Assembly: GCF_003544935.1 (NCBI RefSeq)
Contig: NZ_CP032098.1
Coordinates: 62,001-126,000, forward strand
Length of the DNA: 64,000 nt
Direction: 5' to 3'
Source: Malaciobacter molluscorum LMG 25693
GTDB lineage: Bacteria; Campylobacterota; Campylobacteria; Campylobacterales; Arcobacteraceae
Shown: positions 36,600 through 43,777 of the stretch, piece after piece
How the letters are laid out: each line of letters begins with the position of its first letter
How positions within the stretch are numbered: position 1 is the stretch's first letter
Notes under the pieces: model-generated
What the model was told of the DNA's origin: nothing
Database searches by the model: none
Seen by the model: the letters and a program-made list of their open reading frames with translations, nothing else
Program-made: the position numbers and the translations under genes

Positions 36600-37454
36600 A
36601 TGAAAAAATTAAATGAACTCTTAAATGACTTTAGTGAACTAGTAATGTTCAAACACTCTGTATTTTCACTACCTTTTATCTTTATTGCAATGGTAGTAGG
36701 TGCAAAAGGATGGTTTGGTTTTAAGCTTCTTATCTTGGGAATTTTGGCAGCTTTAACAGCAAGAAATTTTGCAATGGCTGTAAATAGATATTTAGATAGA
36801 GATATTGATGCTTTAAATCCAAGAACAGTAAACAGACCAAATGTTGATGGAAGAATAAGCCCTTCTCAAATGTTAGCTTTTATTAGTTTAAACGCTATTG
36901 GTTTTGTAATAGTTGCATATTTTGTAAATGATTTAGCTTTTAAAATATCTATACCAATCTTAATAGTAATTGGTTCTTATTCATACTTTAAAAGATTTTC
37001 TTTTTTGGCACATTTAATACTTGGAATATCTTTAGGTCTTGCACCAATTGCAGGAGTAGTTGCAGTAACTGAAACTATTCCTTTATGGACAGTTTTATTA
37101 AGTATTGGAGTTATGTTTTGGGTAGCTGGATTTGATTTGTTGTATTCACTTCAAGATATTGATGTAGATAAAAAACTAGGACTTCATTCAATACCAAGTA
37201 AATTTGGTGCAAAAAATACTATGAATATATCTAAAGTATTTCATCTTTTAACAGTGATATTTTGGCTTTTATTTGTAATTCAATCAGGTGGTTCAATCTT
37301 TGCTTATATTGCTGTAATGATAAGTGCATTAATGCTTGCATATGAACACTATCTAGTAAATAAAGACTTTAGAAAAATAGATAGAGCCTTTTTTACTGTT
37401 AATGGATATTTAGGAATTGTATTTTTTATTTTGATAGTAATAGATAATATTTAA
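36600..37454 (+). CDS. mqnP: UbiA-family prenyltransferase, menaquinone futalosine pathway (MqnP-like)
   Basis: A 284-residue membrane prenyltransferase with eight or nine helices. The two Asp-rich motifs are NRYLDRDID (61-69 region) and DLLYSLQDIDVD, which hold the polyprenyl diphosphate through Mg2+. MqnP attaches the side chain in the futalosine route to menaquinone, the only quinone of this phylum; assignment over UbiA rests on this lineage and on the PF01040 pattern. Confidence 0.87.
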   Translation: MKKLNELLNDFSELVMFKHSVFSLPFIFIAMVVGAKGWFGFKLLILGILAALTARNFAMAVNRYLDRDIDALNPRTVNRPNVDGRISPSQMLAFISLNAIGFVIVAYFVNDLAFKISIPILIVIGSYSYFKRFSFLAHLILGISLGLAPIAGVVAVTETIPLWTVLLSIGVMFWVAGFDLLYSLQDIDVDKKLGLHSIPSKFGAKNTMNISKVFHLLTVIFWLLFVIQSGGSIFAYIAVMISALMLAYEHYLVNKDFRKIDRAFFTVNGYLGIVFFILIVIDNI

Positions 37455-37486
37455 AAGCAAGTAGAAAATTTTAAGTTTTCTTTTGC

Positions 37487-37492
37487 TAAAAT
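37487..37492 (+). promoter_or_regulatory. -10 element of tRNA-Arg
   Basis: TGCTAAAAT: an extended -10 ending 17 bp before the tRNA gene, with the T-rich stretch TTTTAAGTTTTC upstream. Suits a stable-RNA promoter. Confidence 0.5.
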
Positions 37493-37509
37493 TCGAACCT
37501 ACTACAAGC

Positions 37510-37586
37510 GCGTCTGTGGCTCAACTGGATAGAGCGCCGGGTTTCGGCCCCGGTGGTTGAGGGTTCGAATCCTTCCAGGCGTACCA
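37510..37586 (+). tRNA. tRNA-Arg (anticodon UCG), CCA encoded
   Basis: The cloverleaf folds fully: acceptor GCGTCTG with CAGGCGT (two G-T pairs), D arm with GCTC/GAGC, anticodon stem CCGGG/CCCGG around the loop TTTCGGC (anticodon TCG), T arm GAGGG/CCTTC around TTCGAAT, discriminator A and encoded CCA. The anticodon reads CGA/CGN codons. Its 3' end is the attachment point of the genomic island that follows. Confidence 0.96.
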
Positions 37587-37589
37587 TTA
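37569..37589 (+). repeat. Left attachment-like repeat (tRNA-Arg 3' end)
   Basis: The last bases of tRNA-Arg, ending CCAGGCGTACCATT, recur at 45563-45583 with two mismatches in 21. This is the usual mark of integration at a tRNA 3' end. Confidence 0.7.
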
Positions 37590-37592
37590 CAA

Positions 37593-37639
37593 AGCTCGAT
37601 ATAATGGACTCCTTGGAGTTTTTATATCGGGCTTTTTTT
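37593..37639 (+). terminator. Strong terminator after tRNA-Arg
   Basis: AGCTCGATATA pairs with TATATCGGGCT (one G-T), with an inner GGACTCC/GGAGTTT helix, followed by seven T. It isolates the tRNA from the island. Confidence 0.8.
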
Positions 37640-37688
37640 ATTTCTAAAAAGTATTATTCCCACTTATTTCCCACTTAACTTAATTCTT

Positions 37689-39059
37689 CTAAAGAAAATT
37701 TACTCTTAAAGATATATTTTCAATTGTATAGGGTGTCTTATCTATCGTTTGATAAATACTTTTCAAAATATCTTTTTCAAGTTCAAAAATATAAATTTCA
37801 TCGTCTTTTACTATTCTAACTTCGTAATTATTGTAATTTTCATATGCAAATATTATTTCATTTAAAGAAAAGAAAATTACATCACTTGTTGTACTTTTTA
37901 CTTCAATATACAAAATATTGTCATTTCTATGACTAAGAATATCAAAAGGAGCTTTTGCATAAATATTTTTACTATAATGAATTATTAAATCTATATCTTT
38001 ATGTATATTAGATAAATTATTAAATTTGTCCATTCGGGTAAGTAAATTAACTAATTTAGACTTATTGATTCTTTTCAGTTCATATTGGTATACAAGTTCT
38101 TCTGCTCTTAATCCATTTAGGATTTTACACTTATTTTCTTTTTCTTGTTTTTCTAAGTTAAATCTTTTATCTCTATCTTTAGTATTAATATCTTTAATTT
38201 TTCTACTTTTTTTAGTATGATTTATAAATGCTTTTTTTAATATATTTGGGAGAGACTCTTTTTTCCTTTTTTTTAATTTCCCATTAAATTCCATGGCTAT
38301 TAAAAATAAACTATCAGAATCCTTTAATCCATTATTTATACGAATGTTTCTTAAATCTTCATCTAAACAATCAATATCGTAATCTCCCATAAAAGATGTT
38401 ACTATTTTTTGTTTATCTTCTCTACTTCCAATTGGTTCATATAAATCAGGGCTAAAGAGATAATTTAAAATATGTATAGAAGGGAGGGTAGTTCTATTGG
38501 GTAGATTTTCAGAAGATATTTCTTTAGTCAATGTATTAATATCTATATTATTTATTATATCATTATAGCTTCTATTAGTTTGTTTATAATGTTTAACAAA
38601 AAAGTATATAAAGTTTATATCGGCATATTTAGAATGGTATAGGTTTCCATAGTTTAGTATACCTTCACTAGGAATTTTAGGTTCAATAATACTAAAATCT
38701 GAAGTGTTTAAAAACAATGCAATTTCATTTATTTTTGTTTTTCTTAATTTTGATTCATTTCTGATAGGAAAATTATAAAGCCAAATTAAGTTAGCAAAAA
38801 AATGTCTAAATTTAGAAGATGCGTTATTTAATTGATGTAAATACTTATCTAAGTTATTATCAGAGGAACTATCATAACCTTTAATTATTCTACTTTCAAA
38901 ATCATCAAAGACATCATCATTATCAAATAAAACTATAGTTTTATCAAAATATGAAACACCTTGTTCTAAAAATGTATTTTTGAAATCTTGGAATTGACTG
39001 TAAATTTCTCTTTTTTCTTCTATACTTAAATCGTGATGAGATTTGGTAAAGTGATCCAT
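37689..39059 (-). CDS. DUF3883/PD-(D/E)XK nuclease-like defence protein
   Basis: A 456-residue protein when started at ATG 39059, which has AAAGG nine bases upstream. A longer start at 39113 would translate the transposon's inverted repeat, so I reject it. The middle part (HILNYLFSPDLYEPIGS, then KIVTSF) resembles the region before the AAA domain in McrB-like proteins. The C-terminal 120 residues match DUF3883, with Asp373 in PFDIL and Glu386-Lys388 in YIEVKS forming a PD-(D/E)XK nuclease motif. Likely a restriction or abortive-infection nuclease. Its promoter region now lies beside the left end of the transposon. Confidence 0.7.
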   Translation of the reverse strand: MDHFTKSHHDLSIEEKREIYSQFQDFKNTFLEQGVSYFDKTIVLFDNDDVFDDFESRIIKGYDSSSDNNLDKYLHQLNNASSKFRHFFANLIWLYNFPIRNESKLRKTKINEIALFLNTSDFSIIEPKIPSEGILNYGNLYHSKYADINFIYFFVKHYKQTNRSYNDIINNIDINTLTKEISSENLPNRTTLPSIHILNYLFSPDLYEPIGSREDKQKIVTSFMGDYDIDCLDEDLRNIRINNGLKDSDSLFLIAMEFNGKLKKRKKESLPNILKKAFINHTKKSRKIKDINTKDRDKRFNLEKQEKENKCKILNGLRAEELVYQYELKRINKSKLVNLLTRMDKFNNLSNIHKDIDLIIHYSKNIYAKAPFDILSHRNDNILYIEVKSTTSDVIFFSLNEIIFAYENYNNYEVRIVKDDEIYIFELEKDILKSIYQTIDKTPYTIENISLRVNFL

Positions 39060-39080
39060 ATTATATTGTACCTTTATTTT

Positions 39081-39104
39081 CGATATTATGTAGCAAATGC
39101 ACAA
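39081..39104 (+). repeat. Left terminal inverted repeat of the restriction-system transposon
   Basis: A 24-bp sequence beginning CGATATTATGTAGCAAA; its reverse complement with one mismatch stands at 43659-43682. No further copy is seen between the methylase and DUF6471 genes, so this pair is the only good match for the element ends. Confidence 0.7.
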
Positions 39105-39119
39105 AAATATCAAAAAAAT

Positions 39120-39344
39120 TTATAGCTTAATTTTTGTATGATTTTTTAAAGATTTTTTCTTAGTAATTAGAAGTTCATCTCCATCATCTAAATCGTAATC
39201 ATCATAAATCTTTTCAAGAACCAAAGTAGATACTTGTTCTGTAATATCTATTTCTGATTCTAAGAATTCATCCTCTGTATAAGTACAGAGTGTTATTTTG
39301 TGAGTTTGTTTGTTATATTCAATGGTTCTAGTTTTATTGTTCAC
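39120..39344 (-). CDS. Small hypothetical protein of the R-M cassette
   Basis: 74 residues, acidic in the middle (IYDDYDLDDGDELLITKK) with a basic C-terminus; no family recognised. Its start overlaps the end of the HNH nuclease gene by 11 bp, so it is the last gene of the same operon and lies just inside the left terminal repeat. It could be a nuclease partner or inhibitor, but nothing in the sequence proves this. Confidence 0.55.
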   Translation of the reverse strand: MNNKTRTIEYNKQTHKITLCTYTEDEFLESEIDITEQVSTLVLEKIYDDYDLDDGDELLITKKKSLKNHTKIKL

Positions 39345-40116
39345 TACAAAAACTCAAATCTGTATTTATGTAATTTTTCAACTCTTCAAATGATAAATAA
39401 TTTGTTCTTCTTTTATGTATCATTCTATGACAATTTGGACATACTGGAATAACATTATCTAGTGCTTCTTCAATTGTTTTTTCTAATTCATTTTCATCAA
39501 ACATGAAAACTGGTTTTTGGTGATGTATTTCTATAAATCCTTTCCCAAAATCTCCATAAAAATCTTCAAAATCAAAGCAACAAGCTTTACATTTTATTCT
39601 TCCATCTTTAGTATAATATTCAATTGCCATATTTCTTAACTTATTTGAACGTTTATAAGATTTTGTTTCAATAATTTTATTTTGCCCCTCCGCAATAGTA
39701 ATATTTTCATCTAGAAATTTAATTTTTTTATTTTTATTATCAGGCAAATTCATACTTTTAAAACTTTCAATCATATCATTAAAATTAAAGTCATTTGTAA
39801 ATAGATATTGCACAAATTCATAATTATCTTTCAAAAATTGTTTACCTTTATCTGTAATAAACAAAGGTTTATTTCGTCCACTTTCTCTATAAATAAATCC
39901 ATTTTTAACAAATGGTCTTTCAGTACCAGTTAAATTTCTTACAATTTGAGAAAATTTATCATCTGTTCGGTTATCTAATATATCTAAGTCCTCACCTTTT
40001 GGATTTAAAAGATTACGAAGTAGTTTTGATAGTTCTGTTGTTGTAATTGCACCATTTTTTAAATTTATTAAGTAAAGTGAAGGAAGCTGTAAGTCTTCTT
40101 CTAATATTCTTGTCAT
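39334..40116 (-). CDS. HNH restriction endonuclease with N-terminal winged-helix domain
   Basis: A 260-residue protein with two parts. Residues 1-95 form an Mrr-N-like winged-helix domain (FSQIVRNL, FITDKGKQFL). Residues about 160-245 form a zinc-supported HNH nuclease: Cys176 and Cys179, the IEIHHQ motif with His198-His199, then CPNCH (Cys226, Cys229, His230) and His234. It stands downstream of a Dam-like methylase and a lone winged-helix protein, so it is most likely the restriction subunit of this cassette. It overlaps the 74-residue gene. Confidence 0.8.
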   Translation of the reverse strand: MTRILEEDLQLPSLYLINLKNGAITTTELSKLLRNLLNPKGEDLDILDNRTDDKFSQIVRNLTGTERPFVKNGFIYRESGRNKPLFITDKGKQFLKDNYEFVQYLFTNDFNFNDMIESFKSMNLPDNKNKKIKFLDENITIAEGQNKIIETKSYKRSNKLRNMAIEYYTKDGRIKCKACCFDFEDFYGDFGKGFIEIHHQKPVFMFDENELEKTIEEALDNVIPVCPNCHRMIHKRRTNYLSFEELKNYINTDLSFCSEQ

Positions 40117-40128
40117 AATAAACCCTAT

Positions 40129-40440
40129 TTATTGTATTGATTGAAGGTATTGCTTACCTTTTTCTGTTATTGTAAAACTTCCACTTTGTCCTTTTGATGA
40201 AGGTGGAGTATATTGAGCATGACCTAATTCATTAAATGTGTCATGAGATTTTAGATTTCTTACAATTTGAGAAAATTTAGAATCACTTCTATCTTTTAAA
40301 ATTACTAAATCTTCTTTTGAAGGTTTCATCACTACTGTTAATTTTTGAATTAAATCAGTTGTTGTTAAAGTATTATTAGTTGCTGTATTTAATAGCTTTA
40401 ATGTCGGTATTATTAAATCATTTTCACTTATTCTTGGCAT
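40129..40440 (-). CDS. Stand-alone Mrr-N-like winged-helix protein
   Basis: 103 residues from ATG 40440, which is preceded by AAAAGGAG; the upstream ATG at 40470 has no such site. It is clearly homologous over its whole length to residues 1-95 of the adjacent HNH nuclease: both have the pattern TTTxL, EDLxILxxRxDxKFSQIVRNL and FTITEKGKQYL. It lacks any nuclease part. It may be a specificity partner or regulator of the cassette. Confidence 0.65.
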   Translation of the reverse strand: MPRISENDLIIPTLKLLNTATNNTLTTTDLIQKLTVVMKPSKEDLVILKDRSDSKFSQIVRNLKSHDTFNELGHAQYTPPSSKGQSGSFTITEKGKQYLQSIQ

Positions 40441-40473
40441 TATAACTCCTTTTAGGATATATAATACCAAGAA

Positions 40474-41631
40474 TTAATTTATTTTATAATTTGTTATTAA
40501 TAAATGTTCAACATTTTTATCATTTCTATTTTGAAAACTAACTAAATATTTTTTATCAAAAGAAGTCATATAAATTCCTTCTTTATTGTATAGCTCGTAA
40601 ATAAAATCAGTATTTTTAATAACCATCATCCAATTAGCTTTACAATCGTTTATTAAGTAGTTTGCTAACCTTGATTGGTCATTTCTAGTAAATTCATTTT
40701 GAGCATAAGTACTAAATTCACTATCATATGGTGGGTCTAAAAAAATGAAGTCATCTTTTTTTGGTTTATTTTTTTTGAAAAAATCTTCAAAATCTAAATT
40801 ATCAATTGTAGTTTTATTTAAATGCTCTACTAATTCTTCTGTTTTTAAATAATCTACTTTTTTTGATAAGTTTTTTCTGTTATAGCCTATACCACCATAA
40901 GGAACATTAAAACCACCACTTTTGTTATATCTAAACATACCACTATACGCAAAATTTCTAATAAAGAAAAATATTGCAACTGCAAAACTATGTTCTATAT
41001 TATATTTTTCAATATTATTATATAAATATCTAAAGTGCATATAAAAAGCACTTTTTAAAGCACTTTCCATATTGTCTAATATATCATTATCAGGAAGTTT
41101 ACCTTTTTCAAGTTCAATTTTTTTCATTCTTTTCATTTTATTATTAATATTTTTTCTTATTTCTTTCAAAAAATTTTCTATATTAACATTAAAATTTGTA
41201 TCAAACATTCCATTGAATTCATCATGATGTTTTAAAACAAATGAAGTCACCCAGTTTTTAACTTTATCATCATCAATTTCATTTTCAGAAAACTGTTTAT
41301 ATTTTTGTATAAAATCTTTATCATTATTAATAATTATATTTTGTAATAGTTCCCAATTATGTATCATTTCATTAACAACATTAAAAAATTTATCATCTTG
41401 AGTAGATATAGCATTGTATAAATTAATTAATTCATGTGATTTGTCATTAATAAACATTTCATTAGCATTAAGTGAAAAATATACCGCTCCCCCACCAATA
41501 AAAGGCTCATAATAATTATTTATCTTTTTAGGTAAGCATGGATGTATATATTTAAGTTCTTGTTCTTTACCACCCGCCCATTTTAGAATGGGAGACAATC
41601 TATTCTCTTTTGTTTTTATTGTTGCTACCAT
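40474..41631 (-). CDS. Dam/D12-class DNA adenine N6-methyltransferase
   Basis: A 385-residue modification enzyme. The SAM-binding motif is ILKWAGGKEQE (15-25) and YYEPFIGGGAVYF; the catalytic motif is DPPY (299-302); the C-terminal part contains VSFQNRNDKNVEHLLITNY. The class includes Dam and DpnII-type GATC methylases. A long insertion (about 90-200, Lys/Asn-rich, helical) makes it larger than a typical Dam of 280 residues, so the target sequence may differ. First gene of the R-M cassette operon. Confidence 0.87.
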   Translation of the reverse strand: MVATIKTKENRLSPILKWAGGKEQELKYIHPCLPKKINNYYEPFIGGGAVYFSLNANEMFINDKSHELINLYNAISTQDDKFFNVVNEMIHNWELLQNIIINNDKDFIQKYKQFSENEIDDDKVKNWVTSFVLKHHDEFNGMFDTNFNVNIENFLKEIRKNINNKMKRMKKIELEKGKLPDNDILDNMESALKSAFYMHFRYLYNNIEKYNIEHSFAVAIFFFIRNFAYSGMFRYNKSGGFNVPYGGIGYNRKNLSKKVDYLKTEELVEHLNKTTIDNLDFEDFFKKNKPKKDDFIFLDPPYDSEFSTYAQNEFTRNDQSRLANYLINDCKANWMMVIKNTDFIYELYNKEGIYMTSFDKKYLVSFQNRNDKNVEHLLITNYKIN

Positions 41632-41752
41632 AATACCCTCTTTAAAATAATATCATATTGTAATCTAAGTATTTAATTTATAGATTATTTATTACAATAT
41701 GTAATAAATTTCTTATTGCCATTTAAAAAAATAAAATAATACCTAAACCTTA

Positions 41753-41971
41753 TCATATTTCCAAATTTAGATTTTTAACCCCAAGTGCTTTCATACATTT
41801 TAGAAAAAACACTGCATTAAAACCACCTCTACTCATTTTATTATTAAATGATAGTTCGGTTAAATCTTCCCCATAAGGCTTTAATCTTTCAACTAAATCT
41901 TTAACTTTTAAACCTCTTCTTTGAAGTTCTGATTTAATAAGTCTTTTAGGTAAATCGTCAATGTTTTCCAA
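41753..41971 (-). CDS. DUF6471-domain protein associated with the transposase
   Basis: 72 residues starting at TTG 41971, with AAGG seven bases upstream. The pattern IKSELQRRGLKVKDLVERLKPYG, then NKMSRGGFNAVFFLKCMKALGV matches DUF6471, which looks like a small helix-turn-helix (XRE-like) fold. It is divergent from the transposase gene with a 168-bp gap, a natural position for a repressor of transposition. Role is inferred. Confidence 0.7.
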   Translation of the reverse strand: MENIDDLPKRLIKSELQRRGLKVKDLVERLKPYGEDLTELSFNNKMSRGGFNAVFFLKCMKALGVKNLNLEI

Positions 41972-42139
41972 AAATCAACCTTAATTTTTATTCTTACTAG
42001 TATTTTATCTAAAATTATATTTATTGTCAATATTAATTATAAATATATACATTAATAATTATAAATAAATACTTTACCTATTGACAAATATAATCATTTT
42101 CGATATAATTTAAAATAAATAAAACATAAGGAACAAAAA

Positions 42140-43156
42140 ATGGCACAACATTTTCTACTATCAGCAAAAGCAAGAGAGTTATCAATGGTAAAAATTATGA
42201 TGATGTCAGATATGGAAGCCTTTGAAATGTTTAAAAATGTTAGATGGAGTTCAACAAATGGTGAACCAGTTTGTCCTTGTTGTGGAAGCTTAGAAAAACA
42301 TTACTTTTTAAAAACAAGATTTCAATACCGATGTAAAGAGTGTTTTCATACTTTTAGTGTAACAAGTGGAACTATCTTTGCTAGTCATAAAAAACCTTTA
42401 CAAATTTACCTTTTAGCAATTGTTTTATTTACTAATGCTGTAAAAAGTATTAGTGCCTTACAGTTATCAAGAGATTTAGATGTTCAATATAAAACAGCTT
42501 GGGTTTTATCTCATAAAATTAGAGAATCTTTAATGGATTATAATAGTGATGAAAAGTTTGAGGGAACTTGTGAAATGGATGGTGTTTATGTTAATCATTA
42601 TGTTAGACCTAAAAATCAATTAGATAAAAGAGTTGATAGAAGAAAAGTTCATAAACCAAATAAAAGAGTTATTATTTCTTTAAGACAAAGAGCAGATGAA
42701 AAAAGTGAATTTGTTGGAGCAGTTAAAACTAAAACTTTTGTTTTAAAATCTGAAAACTCAAAAGAAGTTAGAGAAATTGCCTATAAACATATAAAATCAG
42801 GTTCAAGTATCCATACTGATGAATCAAATGCTTATGATGATTTAACAGCTCATTATGATATGAACAGAGTTAACCATCAAATTGAATATTCAGGTATCTA
42901 TGGAGAGAACAATAACCAAAGTGAATCTTATAATGCAAGATTTAGAAGAATGCAATATGGTCAATGTCATAAAATTGGAAATTTATATTTATCTAATTAT
43001 GCCAATGAAATTGCATATAGAGAAGATACAAGAAGAATGAATAATAAAGCTATCTTTGATGATATTTTATCTAAATGTTTAAGTTCTTTAGTATCTAATG
43101 AGTTTTGTGGGTACTGGCAAGGAAATAAAAGAGTTGCTGAAAGATTAGGAGCTTAA
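42140..43156 (+). CDS. ISXO2/IS1595-type transposase
   Basis: 338 residues. An N-terminal zinc ribbon (Cys45, Cys48, Cys65, Cys68) is followed by a helix-turn-helix region and an ISXO2-like DDE nuclease core: Asp147 in EMDGVYVN, Asp227 in HTDESN and a likely third acid Glu262 in NNQSESYNARFRR. It is full length, so transposition could still be possible. It converges with the coiled-coil/winged-helix gene with a 4-bp overlap. Confidence 0.9.
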   Translation: MAQHFLLSAKARELSMVKIMMMSDMEAFEMFKNVRWSSTNGEPVCPCCGSLEKHYFLKTRFQYRCKECFHTFSVTSGTIFASHKKPLQIYLLAIVLFTNAVKSISALQLSRDLDVQYKTAWVLSHKIRESLMDYNSDEKFEGTCEMDGVYVNHYVRPKNQLDKRVDRRKVHKPNKRVIISLRQRADEKSEFVGAVKTKTFVLKSENSKEVREIAYKHIKSGSSIHTDESNAYDDLTAHYDMNRVNHQIEYSGIYGENNNQSESYNARFRRMQYGQCHKIGNLYLSNYANEIAYREDTRRMNNKAIFDDILSKCLSSLVSNEFCGYWQGNKRVAERLGA

Positions 43157-43596
43157 TTTAACTTTTTAATCTTCCAAGTAATCACTAATCCCTCTTTACT
43201 AACCCTTTGAACTAAATTATCTTTTTCAAGATTATTAAGAGCTGAGATTATAGCTTTTCTAAAAGACCTAGTTTCATAATCATTTTCAAAGAATAAACCT
43301 TTTTTAGAAGCAACAATATCACTTAAGTCATCAGTTCTTATTGGCTCACTTTTAACTCTTAAAGTATCAAGTATTAAAATCTTAGCTTCACCATTATTAA
43401 AGTAAGTATTTCTTCTATGCTTATTAACAATTTTTGTAGAATCAAATTTATAATCAGGTTCAAAAATTCTTATAGTTGCATCAATAGTAGCTAAATCTTT
43501 ATCTAAAGAGGTAATTAGTTGTTTGTAATGTCTAATAGAACCTAAGAGTTCTCCTCTTTTTGTTGTTAGTGCTGAAATAACATGAGTGTCTGCCAT
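43153..43596 (-). CDS. Coiled-coil plus winged-helix accessory protein of the transposon
   Basis: 147 residues. The N-terminal half (10-50) is a coiled coil (KRGELLGSIRHYKQLITSLDKDLATIDATI), the C-terminal half (about 70-140) a winged helix (ILDTLRV..PIRTDDLSDIV..ALNNLEKDNLVQRV). AAAGGAG precedes the ATG. I recall similar small proteins beside ISXO2-type transposases in other proteobacteria. It may help bind the transposon ends, which lie 63 bp away. Confidence 0.65.
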   Translation of the reverse strand: MADTHVISALTTKRGELLGSIRHYKQLITSLDKDLATIDATIRIFEPDYKFDSTKIVNKHRRNTYFNNGEAKILILDTLRVKSEPIRTDDLSDIVASKKGLFFENDYETRSFRKAIISALNNLEKDNLVQRVSKEGLVITWKIKKLN

Positions 43597-43658
43597 TTTT
43601 TACTCCTTTAAATTATAAAAATCAAAAGAAATTTTAGCCGAAAATTAGGTTGAAAGTC

Positions 43659-43682
43659 TTGTGCGTTTGCTACATAATATCG
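43659..43682 (-). repeat. Right terminal inverted repeat of the restriction-system transposon
   Basis: The reverse complement begins CGATATTATGTAGCAAA and matches 39081-39104 in 23 of 24 bases. Immediately outside it begins the remnant of an ABC-3C middle component. Confidence 0.7.
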
Positions 43683-43777
43683 TAAATTTTGATGATTTTA
43701 TTTATACTATTGATTTTCTTTATATGATAAAAAAAATTAAAATAAAAAATGATGATGTTTTGGAAGTGGTGATATGA
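43683..43777 (+). pseudogene. C-terminal remnant of an ABC-3C middle component (MC6-like)
   Basis: From the transposon's right end a frame stays open for about 31 codons: NFDDFIYTIDFLYMIKKIKI, then KNDDVLEVVI and a stop that overlaps the ATPase start (ATGA). The pattern (FDxF, then xLDFLYxIxxI) is that of the C-terminus of the MC6 type of middle component. These usually have about 70-80 residues, and the N-terminal half is missing. In the island's present form no start or promoter for it is visible, except an internal ATG at 43724. Confidence 0.55.

Larger units (their letters stand above)
39081..43682. mobile_element. Inverted-repeat-bounded transposon with ISXO2-type transposase and R-M cargo
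   Basis: A 4602-bp segment delimited by 24-bp inverted repeats (23/24 identical). From right to left it carries a coiled-coil/winged-helix protein, the transposase, a DUF6471 protein, a Dam-like methylase, a stand-alone winged-helix protein, an HNH nuclease and a 74-residue protein. The 8 bases outside the ends (TTTATTTT left, TAAATTTT right) agree at six positions, a possible worn target duplication. The right end cuts precisely into the remnant of another gene, which supports real transposition. Confidence 0.65.

Noticed and set aside
37655-37680. Tandem CCCACTTA repeat near the left island edge as recombinase arm sites
   Set aside because: Two copies in a short stretch are suggestive, but no matching sites exist at the right edge and no integrase is present.
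39060-39113. 18-residue N-terminal extension of the DUF3883 protein
   Set aside because: It is translated from the transposon inverted repeat and its flank; the ATG at 39059 has its own ribosome site.
41632-43682. Simple insertion sequence made only of DUF6471, transposase and coil/winged-helix genes
   Set aside because: I looked for a copy of the right end between the methylase start and the DUF6471 gene and found none; the only good partner is at 39081.
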